Origin: Rhodoferax sp.
GTDB taxonomy: Bacteria > Pseudomonadota > Gammaproteobacteria > Burkholderiales > Burkholderiaceae_C
DNA length: 64,000 nucleotides
Assembly: GCA_031291305.1 (NCBI GenBank)
Contig: JARLJH010000023.1
Span: 124,001-188,000, forward strand
Direction: 5' to 3'
Shown: positions 7,387 to 15,104 of the stretch, piece by piece
Layout: each line of letters opens with the position of its first letter
How positions within the stretch are numbered: the first letter of the stretch is position 1
Position numbers and translations under genes: made by a program
The notes under the pieces: generated by a model
Told to the model about the DNA's origin: nothing
The model's database searches: none
What the model saw: the letters and a program-made list of their open reading frames with translations, nothing else

Positions 7387-9167
7387 GCGGGGTTCGGCGG
7401 CGTGGATGCCGACGTCAAGTCATGGTGCAGCGCCAGGTGGCGCGGCGTCCAGGCGTGCGGCTTGCGAAACACAAAATGATGCCGCGCCACGTGATAGCTG
7501 GGGTCAAAGCCGTAAAAATTGCGTTTCATCCGGGTGAGTTCTTCGTCGCGGTAGGTGGCCAGGGGTTTGTGCATTTCATCATGTTCGCGCTGCGCTTGCT
7601 TGGCCTTGATTCGCTGCGCAAGATCGGGCGCGCCCGCCAGTGTCAGGCAACGCGCCAACACCTGGGCGCTGAAGACCTCAGCGTCGGCACCAAAGCAGTC
7701 GTCCAGCAGGCCGCTGGTCACCGCATCCGGGGCACTCAGCGGCAAACGCTGCTGCATCAGCGCCAGGCTGGCAGCCTCACCCAGACGACGCGGCAGGGAA
7801 TAGGTCCAGTACTCGGAACCATACAGATTGCCCATGTTTTTGTAATGCGGGTTGAGCACCACACCCTCGTGTGCCCACACCACATCCGCCGCCAGCGCCA
7901 GAAAACAGCCACCCGCCCCGGCGTTGCCGTGCAGGGCGGCCACGGTGATGCGGTCGGTGAGAGTCAACAGCTCTAGCGTGGCATCGTTCATGGCGTTGAT
8001 GTTGCGCCAGGAGGCATCGGCGGCGCTGTCACCGGCCACACGCTGCGCCGCTTCGATGGCGTGCAAATGGATGCCATTGGAGAAAAAATCCTGCCCGCCC
8101 GCCAGCACCTGCACTTGCGTCGGGCGCGTGCGCACCCAGCGCAGGGCGTCACGCAGGCGCAGGCATTGGCGCTCAGACATGGCGCCGTTGTGGAACTCAA
8201 AGTCCAGCCAGCCGACGCGCGCGCCTTCGGGGCCAAACTCGCGGTAGCACAGCTCGTCCCACTCATCGGCATCATGCATCAGCGCCACGGGTGCTTCTAA
8301 TAATGGAGCTACATGCCCAGAAAACACCTGGGCTACAGACAGTTTTAGCATGTTGTCGCTGGCCGCTTGCTGGCTGGGCGTGGCTTCCAGTCGCACATGG
8401 CCGATCCACACCGCGCCGTCCAACGTGCGGCGCAGCACGGCCGGACCGCGTCGCGCCAGCAACGTGCCGGGCGCGGCGCTGGCGAATTGGGCGACCAGCG
8501 CCGGGCTGGCGGCGTGGGCGTCAAACAGGCGGCAGGGTTGGTCGAACAACGCATCCAGCACGCCGGGCGAGCCATCGGCCGCAGCGATCTTTTGCAGCAC
8601 GGTGGCGGTGCTGTCGACGGCCCAGTCGATGCGGCGGGTGGTTTGGGGCATGAGGGAATTCCAGCTGCCTGTCGCCGTAGTGTGGCTCGGTTGATTGGGC
8701 TGCAAGCTGCCCGGAACAAATCGCTCCAAAGCATGCAACACGGCCTGCACGGCCGCGTTGGTGACTTCGCGGCGGTACAAGCTGGATTTGGTGGCACCGG
8801 GGCGCATCACCAAGTGCTGCCACGCCCAGACCTCACCGGCGTCCATCTCCTCGACGGCTTGCAGCACGGTCACCCCCCAGTACTCATCTCCGCGCATCAA
8901 GGCCCAGTCCAGCGCACTCGGGCCACGGTCGCCGGGGATGCCTGGGTGCACCACCAAGCACACCACTTTGCGCCAGATGCCCTCAGGAATGCGCCGTTTG
9001 AGAAACGGCGCCAGCACCACATCGGGCTGGAACAGGTCAACGGCCTCCTGCGCCACGCTGTCGGCAATGTCCAGCTCCACCGACACCGTGTGCCCCTGCG
9101 CGCGCAACACGCCAAACAACCGCTGTGTCAGGCTGTTGAAGCTATGGGTGAGAAGGAGGATGCGCAT
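7383..9167 (-). CDS. hypX: HypX/HoxX, CO-supplying hydrogenase maturation factor
   Basis: A 594-residue two-domain protein. The N-terminal part resembles formyl-tetrahydrofolate-dependent formyltransferases (HPGIPGDRGPSALDWAL, later AVEEMDAGEVWAW). The C-terminal part is enoyl-CoA hydratase/isomerase-like (HGNAGAGGCFLALAADVVWA, then the GSEYWTYSLPRRLG block). HypX homologues make the CO ligand of the Ni-Fe(CN)2CO site from a formyl donor under aerobic conditions, which fits an O2-tolerant enzyme. The ATG at 9167 overlaps the hypE stop by one base (TGATG). The stretch encoded at 8300-8346 is a copy of the dispersed palindromic repeat, read in frame as a peptide around LSVAQVFSGHVAPLLEA between the two domains. 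Confidence 0.93.
   Translation of the reverse strand: MRILLLTHSFNSLTQRLFGVLRAQGHTVSVELDIADSVAQEAVDLFQPDVVLAPFLKRRIPEGIWRKVVCLVVHPGIPGDRGPSALDWALMRGDEYWGVTVLQAVEEMDAGEVWAWQHLVMRPGATKSSLYRREVTNAAVQAVLHALERFVPGSLQPNQPSHTTATGSWNSLMPQTTRRIDWAVDSTATVLQKIAAADGSPGVLDALFDQPCRLFDAHAASPALVAQFASAAPGTLLARRGPAVLRRTLDGAVWIGHVRLEATPSQQAASDNMLKLSVAQVFSGHVAPLLEAPVALMHDADEWDELCYREFGPEGARVGWLDFEFHNGAMSERQCLRLRDALRWVRTRPTQVQVLAGGQDFFSNGIHLHAIEAAQRVAGDSAADASWRNINAMNDATLELLTLTDRITVAALHGNAGAGGCFLALAADVVWAHEGVVLNPHYKNMGNLYGSEYWTYSLPRRLGEAASLALMQQRLPLSAPDAVTSGLLDDCFGADAEVFSAQVLARCLTLAGAPDLAQRIKAKQAQREHDEMHKPLATYRDEELTRMKRNFYGFDPSYHVARHHFVFRKPHAWTPRHLALHHDLTSASTPPNPA
8300..8346. repeat. Dispersed palindromic repeat, AGGT-centre type, inside hypX
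   Basis: On the minus strand this reads AAACTGTCTGTAGCCCAGGT then GTTTTCTGGGCATGTAGCTC. It aligns well with the intergenic copies at 29214 and 54307 (arms GTAGCCCAGG and GTAGCT). It lies within the hypX coding frame with no stop codon. Confidence 0.65.
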
Positions 9168-10225
9168 CAGCAAATGCGCGGCAACTGCTCGCCGCTGAGC
9201 CAATCCACCACGCGCCGCCCGCCAAAGTTGGTGTTCATCTGCACAAAGCAGTGGCTGTCTTCAATCACGGTGCCGATGCGCTGCGCGCCCTGCCCCAGCG
9301 GATGGGCGCGCATGGCGGCCAGCAGTTGGTCGGCCACCTCAGGCGCGCAGATGGCGATGAGCTTGCCTTCGTTCGCCACATAAAGCGGGTCCAGCCCCAG
9401 CAGTTCACAGGCGGCATCCACCTGCGGCAGCACCGGAATAGCGGACTCATCAATCATCATGCCTACTTGCGACTGCCGGGTGATCTCGTTGAGTGTGGTG
9501 GCCAGGCCGCCACGGGTCGGGTCGCGCAGCACGTGTAAATCGCTGGGGTTGGGCAAGGCTTGCAACATGCTTTGCACCAGCATGTGCAGCGCGGCGGTGT
9601 CAGAGGTGATGGCGGTCTCAAACTCCAGCGATTCGCGCAGCGACATCACCGCCACACCGTGATCGCCCATGGTGCCCGACACCAAAATGGCGTCGCCCAC
9701 CTTGGCGCTGCGGCCATCAATGCACAGGCCCGGCGGCGCAATGCCCACCCCGGTGGTGCTGATGAACACGCCGTCGCCCTTGCCTTTTTCCACCACCTTG
9801 GTGTCGCCGGTGACTACTGGAACACCCGCCTCACGCGCGGCAGCGGCCATGGATTCGACAATGCGCTTCAAGTCCGCCAGTGGAAAACCTTCTTCAATGA
9901 TGAAACTGGCCGCCAGATACAGCGGCTTGGCGCCCGACATAGCCACGTCGTTGACCGTGCCGTGCACCGACAGGCAGCCAATGTCGCCCCCCGGAAAAAA
10001 CAGCGGCGAGATCACATGCCCGTCCACCGCCATGACCAGCCTGCCCTCGGTCGGCAGTGGCAGCAGAGCGCCGTCGTGGCCCTGGCGCAGGTACGCGTTG
10101 TCAAAGGCTTTGGCAAACAGTTCGTCAATCAACTGCGCAGCGGCGCGGCCCCCGGCGCCGTGCGTCATGTCGATGCGGCCGTGTTTGAAGTCGATGGGGC
10201 GCAGGTAGTTTTTTTGGGTGGACAT
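9167..10225 (-). CDS. hypE: HypE, carbamoyl dehydratase of CN ligand synthesis
   Basis: A 352-residue PurM-like ATPase. HypE accepts a carbamoyl group from HypF on its C-terminal cysteine and dehydrates it to a thiocyanate that becomes the CN ligand. The required tail is present: the protein ends PRIC. The N-terminus has the family HGAGGRAAAQLI motif, and a DPTRGGLATTLNEI block follows. Its partner HypF is not encoded in the window, although HypE needs it. hypE is 26 bp after hypD and its stop overlaps the hypX start. Confidence 0.95.
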   Translation of the reverse strand: MSTQKNYLRPIDFKHGRIDMTHGAGGRAAAQLIDELFAKAFDNAYLRQGHDGALLPLPTEGRLVMAVDGHVISPLFFPGGDIGCLSVHGTVNDVAMSGAKPLYLAASFIIEEGFPLADLKRIVESMAAAAREAGVPVVTGDTKVVEKGKGDGVFISTTGVGIAPPGLCIDGRSAKVGDAILVSGTMGDHGVAVMSLRESLEFETAITSDTAALHMLVQSMLQALPNPSDLHVLRDPTRGGLATTLNEITRQSQVGMMIDESAIPVLPQVDAACELLGLDPLYVANEGKLIAICAPEVADQLLAAMRAHPLGQGAQRIGTVIEDSHCFVQMNTNFGGRRVVDWLSGEQLPRIC

Positions 10226-10251
10226 GGTGTTGGTTTGAATGGGTTCGCTAT

Positions 10252-11409
10252 CTACTCAGTAGCTGCTTGCGCAGTTTCTGTCTGGGCTACAACCCGAAAT
10301 CGTCCATAAGAGTAGTGCGCGGCGCAAGCGCCTTCGTTGGACACCATGCAAGAGCCCATCGGGCTCTCAGGCGTGCACACGGTGCCAAACAGCTTGCAGT
10401 CTTGCGGGCGTTTCACGCCGCGCAGAATGGCGCCGCATTCGCATTGCTTGTGGTCGGGCACGCTGGCGTAATGCAGGTCAAACTTGCGCTCGGCGTCCCA
10501 AGCCGCGTAGGCCGGGCGAATTTTGAGGGCGCTGTAAGGTACCTCTCCCAGGCCTCGCCACTCAAAACTCTCGCGCAGCTCAAACACCTGCGACACCAGG
10601 TTTTGCGCGACCAGGTTGCCTTCACGCGAGACCGCGCGGGAGAATTCGTTTTCCACCTCGGCGCGGCCCTGGTTGATCTGGCGCACCAGCATCAGGATGC
10701 CTTGCATCACGTCCATCGGCTCAAAACCGGTGATCACCACCGGCTTGCGATATTCCTGCGCAAAGTGTTCGTACGGCTCGGAGCCGATCACGATGCTCAC
10801 ATGCGCCGGGCCGATAAAGCCGTCAATCGGCACCGTGCCCAGCGTGCGCACCTCGGCAGATTCCAGAATGTGGGTGATGGCCGACGGCGTGAGCACATGG
10901 CAGCACAACACGCTGAAATTACTCACAGCGCGCGCCTGCGCATCCCGCAGCACCAGCGCCGTGGGTGGCGTGGTGGTCTCAAAACCGATGGCGAGAAACA
11001 CCACCTCGCGGTCCGGGTGCTGCTCGGCCAATTTCAGCGCGTCGTGCGCCGAATACACCATGCGAATGTCGGCGCCGCGCGCCTTGGCCTTGATCAGCGA
11101 CAAGCTGTCGCTGGCGGGCACGCGCATGGTGTCGCCATAGGTGCAGATCATCACGCCACGGTCCAGCGCCAGACGAATCGCCAGGTCAATGCGGCCAATC
11201 GGCAGCACACACACCGGACAGCCCGGGCCGTGGATCATGCGCACATTGGGCGGCAGCAGGTCGGCAATGCCGTAGCGCGAAATGGCGTGCGTGTGGCCGC
11301 CGCAAAACTCCATGAAGTTATAGCTTTTGTCGGGGCGCGCCTCCCTTTTGATGTTCTCGGCAATGTGGCGAGCGCCCTCGCCATCGCGGAATTCTGCTAT
11401 GTATTTCAT
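10252..11409 (-). CDS. hypD: HypD, Fe(CN)2CO assembly protein
   Basis: A 385-residue FeS protein that, with HypC, is the scaffold for the Fe(CN)2CO moiety. Hallmarks are FCGGHTHAISRYG, GPGCPVCVLP and the cysteine-rich C-terminal cluster region (KQCECGAILRG, CKLFGTVCTPESPMGSC). It overlaps hypC by ATGA. The last residues (AQTETAQAATE, stop TAG) are encoded by a copy of the dispersed repeat at 10254-10300, so the repeat supplies the C-terminal tail after the usual HYSYGRFRV end. Confidence 0.95.
   Translation of the reverse strand: MKYIAEFRDGEGARHIAENIKREARPDKSYNFMEFCGGHTHAISRYGIADLLPPNVRMIHGPGCPVCVLPIGRIDLAIRLALDRGVMICTYGDTMRVPASDSLSLIKAKARGADIRMVYSAHDALKLAEQHPDREVVFLAIGFETTTPPTALVLRDAQARAVSNFSVLCCHVLTPSAITHILESAEVRTLGTVPIDGFIGPAHVSIVIGSEPYEHFAQEYRKPVVITGFEPMDVMQGILMLVRQINQGRAEVENEFSRAVSREGNLVAQNLVSQVFELRESFEWRGLGEVPYSALKIRPAYAAWDAERKFDLHYASVPDHKQCECGAILRGVKRPQDCKLFGTVCTPESPMGSCMVSNEGACAAHYSYGRFRVVAQTETAQAATE
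10254..10300. repeat. Dispersed palindromic repeat overlapping the hypD 3' end
   Basis: The plus strand reads TCAGTAGCTGCTTGCGCAGT then TTCTGTCTGGGCTACAACCC. This is a close match to the AGGT-centre type in the orientation GTAGCTACTTGCGCAGGT...CTGGGCT. The hypD stop codon sits at its edge. Confidence 0.65.
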
Positions 11410-11666
11410 GACAGCTCAACCAGATTGAGTATGGGCTGCGAGGCATTTTGTACCTCAGACAACTCGGCAAACAGCGCCATCGTGCGCGCGGCCTCTTCCG
11501 GGTCGATCTTGCCCAAGGCGTAGCCGACGTGGATGATGACGTAATCGTCCACCTGCGCGTCGGCCACCAGGTCCAAGGAGACTTCCTTGCGGACACCAGA
11601 CAGATTGACGATGGCCCTTAAACCGGGCAAGAGTTCAACGACGCGGGCGGGGATGGCTAGACACAT
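11406..11666 (-). CDS. hypC: HypC, hydrogenase maturation chaperone
   Basis: An 86-residue member of the HypC/HupF family beginning MCLAIPARV, with the essential Cys2 that binds the Fe fragment on HypD and delivers it to the hydrogenase large-subunit precursor. An AGGAA ribosome binding site precedes the ATG. It is the first gene of the hypCDEX-hoxABCJ block. The upstream 200 bp separates it from the DUF4365 gene and holds a repeat copy plus two short perfect inverted repeats (11750-11762, 11767-11779) of unknown role. Transcription must come from readthrough or an unidentified promoter there. Confidence 0.93.
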   Translation of the reverse strand: MCLAIPARVVELLPGLRAIVNLSGVRKEVSLDLVADAQVDDYVIIHVGYALGKIDPEEAARTMALFAELSEVQNASQPILNLVELS

Positions 11667-11689
11667 TGGGGGTTCCTTTTGGCTATACG

Positions 11690-11730
11690 TTTAGAAGCTA
11701 CTTGCGCATACTTCACAATGGCTGGCGGAG
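11690..11730. repeat. Dispersed palindromic repeat (degenerate) upstream of hypC
   Basis: The core TAGAAGCTACTTGCGCATAC then TTCACAATGGCTGGCGGAG matches one arm (AGCTACTTGCGCA) exactly and the other loosely. It is the most degenerate AGGT-type copy in the window. Confidence 0.45.
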
Positions 11731-11867
11731 TATTTTGTTGTTGGTATGCCTGCGGCGCAGGGTTTTGGTATCTGATACCGATAAGCTGGGCGCACAAAGG
11801 TGAATGAGATGAAAGCATTGGCCCGGCTTATCGGCGCCGTTCCTCTCGATTGGAGGGTTCGACGTCA

Positions 11868-12926
11868 TCACGCATAGGGGTTTATGCTGCCGTACTCTTT
11901 GAGATGCCGAGCTATCTCTCCGGCATGCCAAGAGCCAGCTTCTTCGAGCACTGAGAGTTCTGGCAAAGCCCCGGAAGATTCATTTATGGCGAGGATAAGG
12001 GCGGCAAACTCACGGATCAGAATTTCAACCTCTGCTGACCTGATGATCTCGCGCAACATATTGGATGCGTTGGGTAGCGAAGAGATAACAGCCTCGATTG
12101 ATTGACCAAGCGTTCCTCTTCCTATTTGTTCTTCTTGGTCAATGAAGGACAAGAGTTTGATTACGTCTGTTACTGTGAACCGCGCGAGGAGACTGCGTGC
12201 ATAGAGGAGAGTTGCAGGCGTGGCGGTCTCACCAAAGTAGAAGATATCCCCGTGCCCTGGGATGTACGCCAACCAATACAGTAGGACAGGCGGGATCTCG
12301 TTAGCTGGTCGAGTGACAAAGGTATGAACAAGCTCATCCCATACTGCTTTATTGTTGGGATATTGCCTGAAGAGAACCAAAAGCCCGAGGTATGTTTCGG
12401 AGGGCTCTTTCGAGCGAGCAAGTCGGAATGCTTCGTCAATTTCGAGAATGGGCGTCTGGCCTACGACAGCTGGCAGAAACAGCTTTGTAAACGTTACTGT
12501 GTTGAACTGGTTCGCCTCGGTCGCGGAAAAGCGTACCACCGTGTCGCTCGGATTTAATTTTAGGTAGCGCTTGAGGTTTACCCAGTAAGCATTTCGCAGC
12601 GCGGGTACATATACCAGACCGAAGACGGGCAGCGGATGCTGACTCCAGTAGTCTCGATGACTGCCAATGGGGAATGCACATTCTTTGGCCTCGGGTGTGT
12701 AGTACGAAGCACCTGATTTGATTTGAATGGCCAATTGCTTGTTGAGTGGACGCTCGTCTTTTATGAATTCAAGAAGAGCATCTATTCCCAGGTCGTTTTC
12801 CTGCTCGATTTTGATGAACAGGGAACCTCCGCTTTCAACCGCGCTTCGAACGAAGTTGATTCCCTCTTTTGCAGTGACGGCTGAACGCTTGTAGGTGACC
12901 ACAGGATTGCGCCTCTCGTCAGCCAT
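11868..12926 (-). CDS. DUF4365 domain protein, putative nuclease-fold
   Basis: A 352-residue protein. The N-terminal about 110 residues match DUF4365: a NDLGIDALLEF strand with Asp49, then LAIQIKSGASYY with Gln68-x-Lys70, a spacing that resembles a PD-(D/E)xK nuclease core, followed by the family YWSQHPLPVFGLVYVP segment. The remaining about 240 residues are unrecognised and helical-looking. The ATG at 12926 overlaps the antitoxin gene stop by 8 bp; a second ATG at 12941 is possible. Codons are visibly more AT-rich than in neighbouring hyp genes, suggesting transfer. It is third in a toxin-antitoxin-DUF4365 operon placed where hypF is expected. Nuclease activity is inference. Confidence 0.75.
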   Translation of the reverse strand: MADERRNPVVTYKRSAVTAKEGINFVRSAVESGGSLFIKIEQENDLGIDALLEFIKDERPLNKQLAIQIKSGASYYTPEAKECAFPIGSHRDYWSQHPLPVFGLVYVPALRNAYWVNLKRYLKLNPSDTVVRFSATEANQFNTVTFTKLFLPAVVGQTPILEIDEAFRLARSKEPSETYLGLLVLFRQYPNNKAVWDELVHTFVTRPANEIPPVLLYWLAYIPGHGDIFYFGETATPATLLYARSLLARFTVTDVIKLLSFIDQEEQIGRGTLGQSIEAVISSLPNASNMLREIIRSAEVEILIREFAALILAINESSGALPELSVLEEAGSWHAGEIARHLKEYGSINPYA

Positions 12927-13218
12927 GCTTTGCTTCAACATGCAACTTCAGCCCAAGCGCACCCATCACCTTGAGGATCGTGTCAAAGCCAGGGCTGCGA
13001 TCACCGGAAAGTGCTTTGTAAAGGCTTTCACGGGACAGCCCTGTATCGCGTGCGATTTGTGACATGCCCTTGGCGCGCGCAATATCGCCGAGCGCTTTGG
13101 CGATAAAAGCGGCATCGCCGTCGGCTTCTTCTAGGCAGGCTTCAAAATAGGCAGCCATCTCCTCAGGTGTTCTGAGGTGTTCGGCAATGTCATAACGGGT
13201 GGTCACGGTCTTGGCCAT
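12919..13218 (-). CDS. HI1420-type antitoxin, XRE helix-turn-helix
   Basis: A 99-residue protein of the addiction-module antidote family. The N-terminal segment TTRYDIAEHLRTPEEMAAYFEACLEEADGD is the typical toxin-binding start, followed by a HTH (MSQIARDTGLSRESLYKALSG). It is encoded 9 bp downstream of the toxin gene, the reversed toxin-first order normal for this family. It would bind and neutralise the toxin and repress the shared promoter at the palindrome upstream. The stop overlaps the start of the DUF4365 gene, so the three genes form one unit. Confidence 0.88.
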   Translation of the reverse strand: MAKTVTTRYDIAEHLRTPEEMAAYFEACLEEADGDAAFIAKALGDIARAKGMSQIARDTGLSRESLYKALSGDRSPGFDTILKVMGALGLKLHVEAKHG

Positions 13219-13227
13219 GGTGGGTAC

Positions 13228-13524
13228 TTACTCCGAAAGATCACGAGCGAGGCGCAAAGCAGTCTTGATGTCTTTGGCTTGGGTTGTTTTGTCCCCTCCG
13301 GCCAGCAGAATGATCAGCTCTTGCCCACGCTTCTTGAAATACACCCGATAGCCGGGGCCGTAGTTGATTCGCAACTCCGAGACACCTTCACCAACCGGCT
13401 CGACATCTCCGGGGTTTCCAGCAGCAAGTCGTTCGATCCGTACCTGGACGCGCGCTCTGGCCTGAATATCCCGCAGAGCATCTATCCACTGAGCGAAGAG
13501 TTCGGTTTTGCGAACTTCAATCAT
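13228..13524 (-). CDS. RelE/HigB-superfamily toxin, HI1419/Gp49-like
   Basis: A 98-residue toxin of the addiction-module killer family. Typical features are the N-terminal MIEVRKTELFAQWIDALRD, the middle VSELRINYGPGYRVYFKKRG and the late LLAGGDKTTQAKDIKTALRLA. Relatives are ribosome-dependent mRNA interferases or RelE-fold inhibitors of translation. It is the first gene of the cassette. Its ATG lies about 7 bp from the predicted -10 hexamer, so the transcript may have almost no leader. Confidence 0.88.
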   Translation of the reverse strand: MIEVRKTELFAQWIDALRDIQARARVQVRIERLAAGNPGDVEPVGEGVSELRINYGPGYRVYFKKRGQELIILLAGGDKTTQAKDIKTALRLARDLSE

Positions 13525-13530
13525 AGGGCG

Positions 13531-13559
13531 AATGTAGCCTCTGGGCTACATACTGTCAA
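13531..13559 (-). promoter_or_regulatory. Promoter and palindromic operator of the TA-DUF4365 cassette
   Basis: On the minus strand a perfect TTGACA (-35) is followed by a 17 bp spacer and TACATT (-10, 4 of 6). The perfect inverted repeat ATGTAGCC-TCTG-GGCTACAT (plus 13532-13551) overlaps spacer and -10, the usual place for an autoregulating antitoxin operator. The toxin ATG at 13524 would be at or next to the transcription start. Confidence 0.6.
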
Positions 13560-13606
13560 TGAACTTGCGGACGTTGATTTCTGAATCGTCACCATATTGC
13601 TACTCA

Positions 13607-13655
13607 TTTATTAGCTTAATGTCCATATTCCACAAGGGCTACAGTCCACTTTTTC
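13607..13655. repeat. Dispersed palindromic repeat, TAT-centre type, downstream of hypB
   Basis: A degenerate copy reading ATTTATTAGCTTAATGTCC then ATATTCCACAAGGGCTACAG. It resembles the copies at 31471 and 58728. It marks the junction between hypB and the inserted cassette. Confidence 0.45.
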
Positions 13656-13687
13656 ATAAAACTCGCACTCGTTGACACAGTGATGCT

Positions 13688-14737
13688 CTATGCCTTGATC
13701 TGCGCTTTGGCCTGCGCCAGCTCGGCCTCCAGCTGGGCAATGCGGGCACGCAAAGCGTCAGTGGCGTGGTGGTCGTGATCGTCAGCCAGCAACCAGTCCA
13801 GCCACGCGCCCATGCCTTGGCCGGTGGTGGCGGACAGCTCCAAGATTTCAATGCCGGGGTTGACGCGGCGGGCGTAGGCTTTGCAGCGCTCCACGTCAAA
13901 CGACAGGTGCGGTAGCAAGTCCACCTTGTTCAAGATCATCAGTTGCGCGGCGGCAAACATGTCGGGGTATTTGAGGGGTTTGTCCTCACCCTCGGTGACC
14001 GACAGGATGGCGACCTTGGCCTTTTCGCCCAGGTCCCACATCGCGGGGCAGACCAGATTGCCGACGTTTTCTATGAACAGAATCGTGGGCGCATCATGAT
14101 CGTGCGAATGTGCGTGGTCATGCTCATGTGAATGGCCGTGTTCGTGGGCGTGTCCATCGGCATGGGTATGCGGGTGTTCGTGACCATGTTCATGGTCGTG
14201 GCTGTGTCCATGATTGTGATCATGGGTGTGGCCAGCGTGCGGTTCTTCATGCGTGTGGTGGTGCGTGGCATGGATGTCCAGCCGCGAAAACGCCTCGGCC
14301 ACCATGGGCGCGTCCAGGTGGCAGCCTTTGCCGGTGTTGATCTGGATGGCGGGCGCACCGGTGGCGCGAATGCGGTCGGCGTCAAAGCTGGTTTGCTGGT
14401 CGCCTTCGATCACCGCCACGGCTACCTCGGGGTGGCGCTGTTTCAGGGCGTTGATAGTGGCGCACAAGAGTGTGGTTTTGCCAGAGCCGGGGCTGGAGAC
14501 CAGGTTGTAGGCGGTGACGTCGTGCGAGGCAAAGTGCGCCCGGTTTTGCGCAGCGACGGCGTTGTTGGCGCCCAGCACATCGGTCTCCAGTTTGATAGCG
14601 CGCGCCTGGCTCATGCCGGGCACCGACACTTTGGCCGACCCAGCACCAAAATGCAGGTCGCCGGTGGTGGGATGAACGGCCACGCTGGGGTCTGACGGGG
14701 TGGATCCGGTGTTACTGCAACCGCAAACGACACACAT
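13688..14737 (-). CDS. hypB: HypB, nickel-inserting GTPase with internal His-rich domain
   Basis: A 349-residue SIMIBI GTPase that loads Ni into the large-subunit precursor with HypA. The N-terminus MCVVCGC carries the CxxCGC high-affinity metal site. Walker A is SSPGSGKTT (81-89). The G-domain metal site has Cys139-His140 (GKGCH) and Cys230 (NLVCP). The protein is long because a stretch at about 156-214 with roughly 28 histidines interrupts the G domain between GKGCH and the [10 protein letters not shown] strand, whereas most His-rich HypB proteins carry it near the N-terminus. A coiled C-terminal tail ([16 protein letters not shown]) is also present. The His tract probably stores nickel. 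Confidence 0.94.
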   Translation of the reverse strand: MCVVCGCSNTGSTPSDPSVAVHPTTGDLHFGAGSAKVSVPGMSQARAIKLETDVLGANNAVAAQNRAHFASHDVTAYNLVSSPGSGKTTLLCATINALKQRHPEVAVAVIEGDQQTSFDADRIRATGAPAIQINTGKGCHLDAPMVAEAFSRLDIHATHHHTHEEPHAGHTHDHNHGHSHDHEHGHEHPHTHADGHAHEHGHSHEHDHAHSHDHDAPTILFIENVGNLVCPAMWDLGEKAKVAILSVTEGEDKPLKYPDMFAAAQLMILNKVDLLPHLSFDVERCKAYARRVNPGIEILELSATTGQGMGAWLDWLLADDHDHHATDALRARIAQLEAELAQAKAQIKA

Positions 14738-14762
14738 GTTGTCTTCCTTTTTGTTGGTGAAT

Positions 14763-15104
14763 TCAGATGACCTGCAGTTCCATCACGCGCAATTCTGTGC
14801 CACTGGTGGCTTGCAGCTGATAGCCCCCACACAGCGGGCAGGGGTCCAGGCGAGAGCGGATTTCCACACTCTGGCTGCACGGCATGCACCAGGCACTCGC
14901 TGGGGGTTCGTCAATGTCAATGGTGGCGTTTTCAAGGCAGGTGCCGGGTGCGATGGCTTCGAGTGCAAAGCGCAGCGCGGACAACTCCACGCCGCTCAAG
15001 GCACCGGCTTCCAGGCGCAGGTGGGTGACGCGCTCAAACGGATCGCGCTCGCGGGTCTGCTCCAGTACCTTCAGAATGCCGCCGGCCAAGCTGAGTTCAT
15101 GCAT
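14763..15104 (-). CDS. hypA: HypA, nickel metallochaperone
   Basis: A 113-residue protein starting [10 protein letters not shown]; His2 and Glu3 form the known Ni site. The zinc domain has two CxxC pairs (WCMPC and CPLC). HypA carries Ni to the hydrogenase large subunit together with HypB, whose gene follows after 25 bp. The start overlaps the hoxV stop by 8 bp. Confidence 0.94.
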   Translation of the reverse strand: MHELSLAGGILKVLEQTRERDPFERVTHLRLEAGALSGVELSALRFALEAIAPGTCLENATIDIDEPPASAWCMPCSQSVEIRSRLDPCPLCGGYQLQATSGTELRVMELQVI

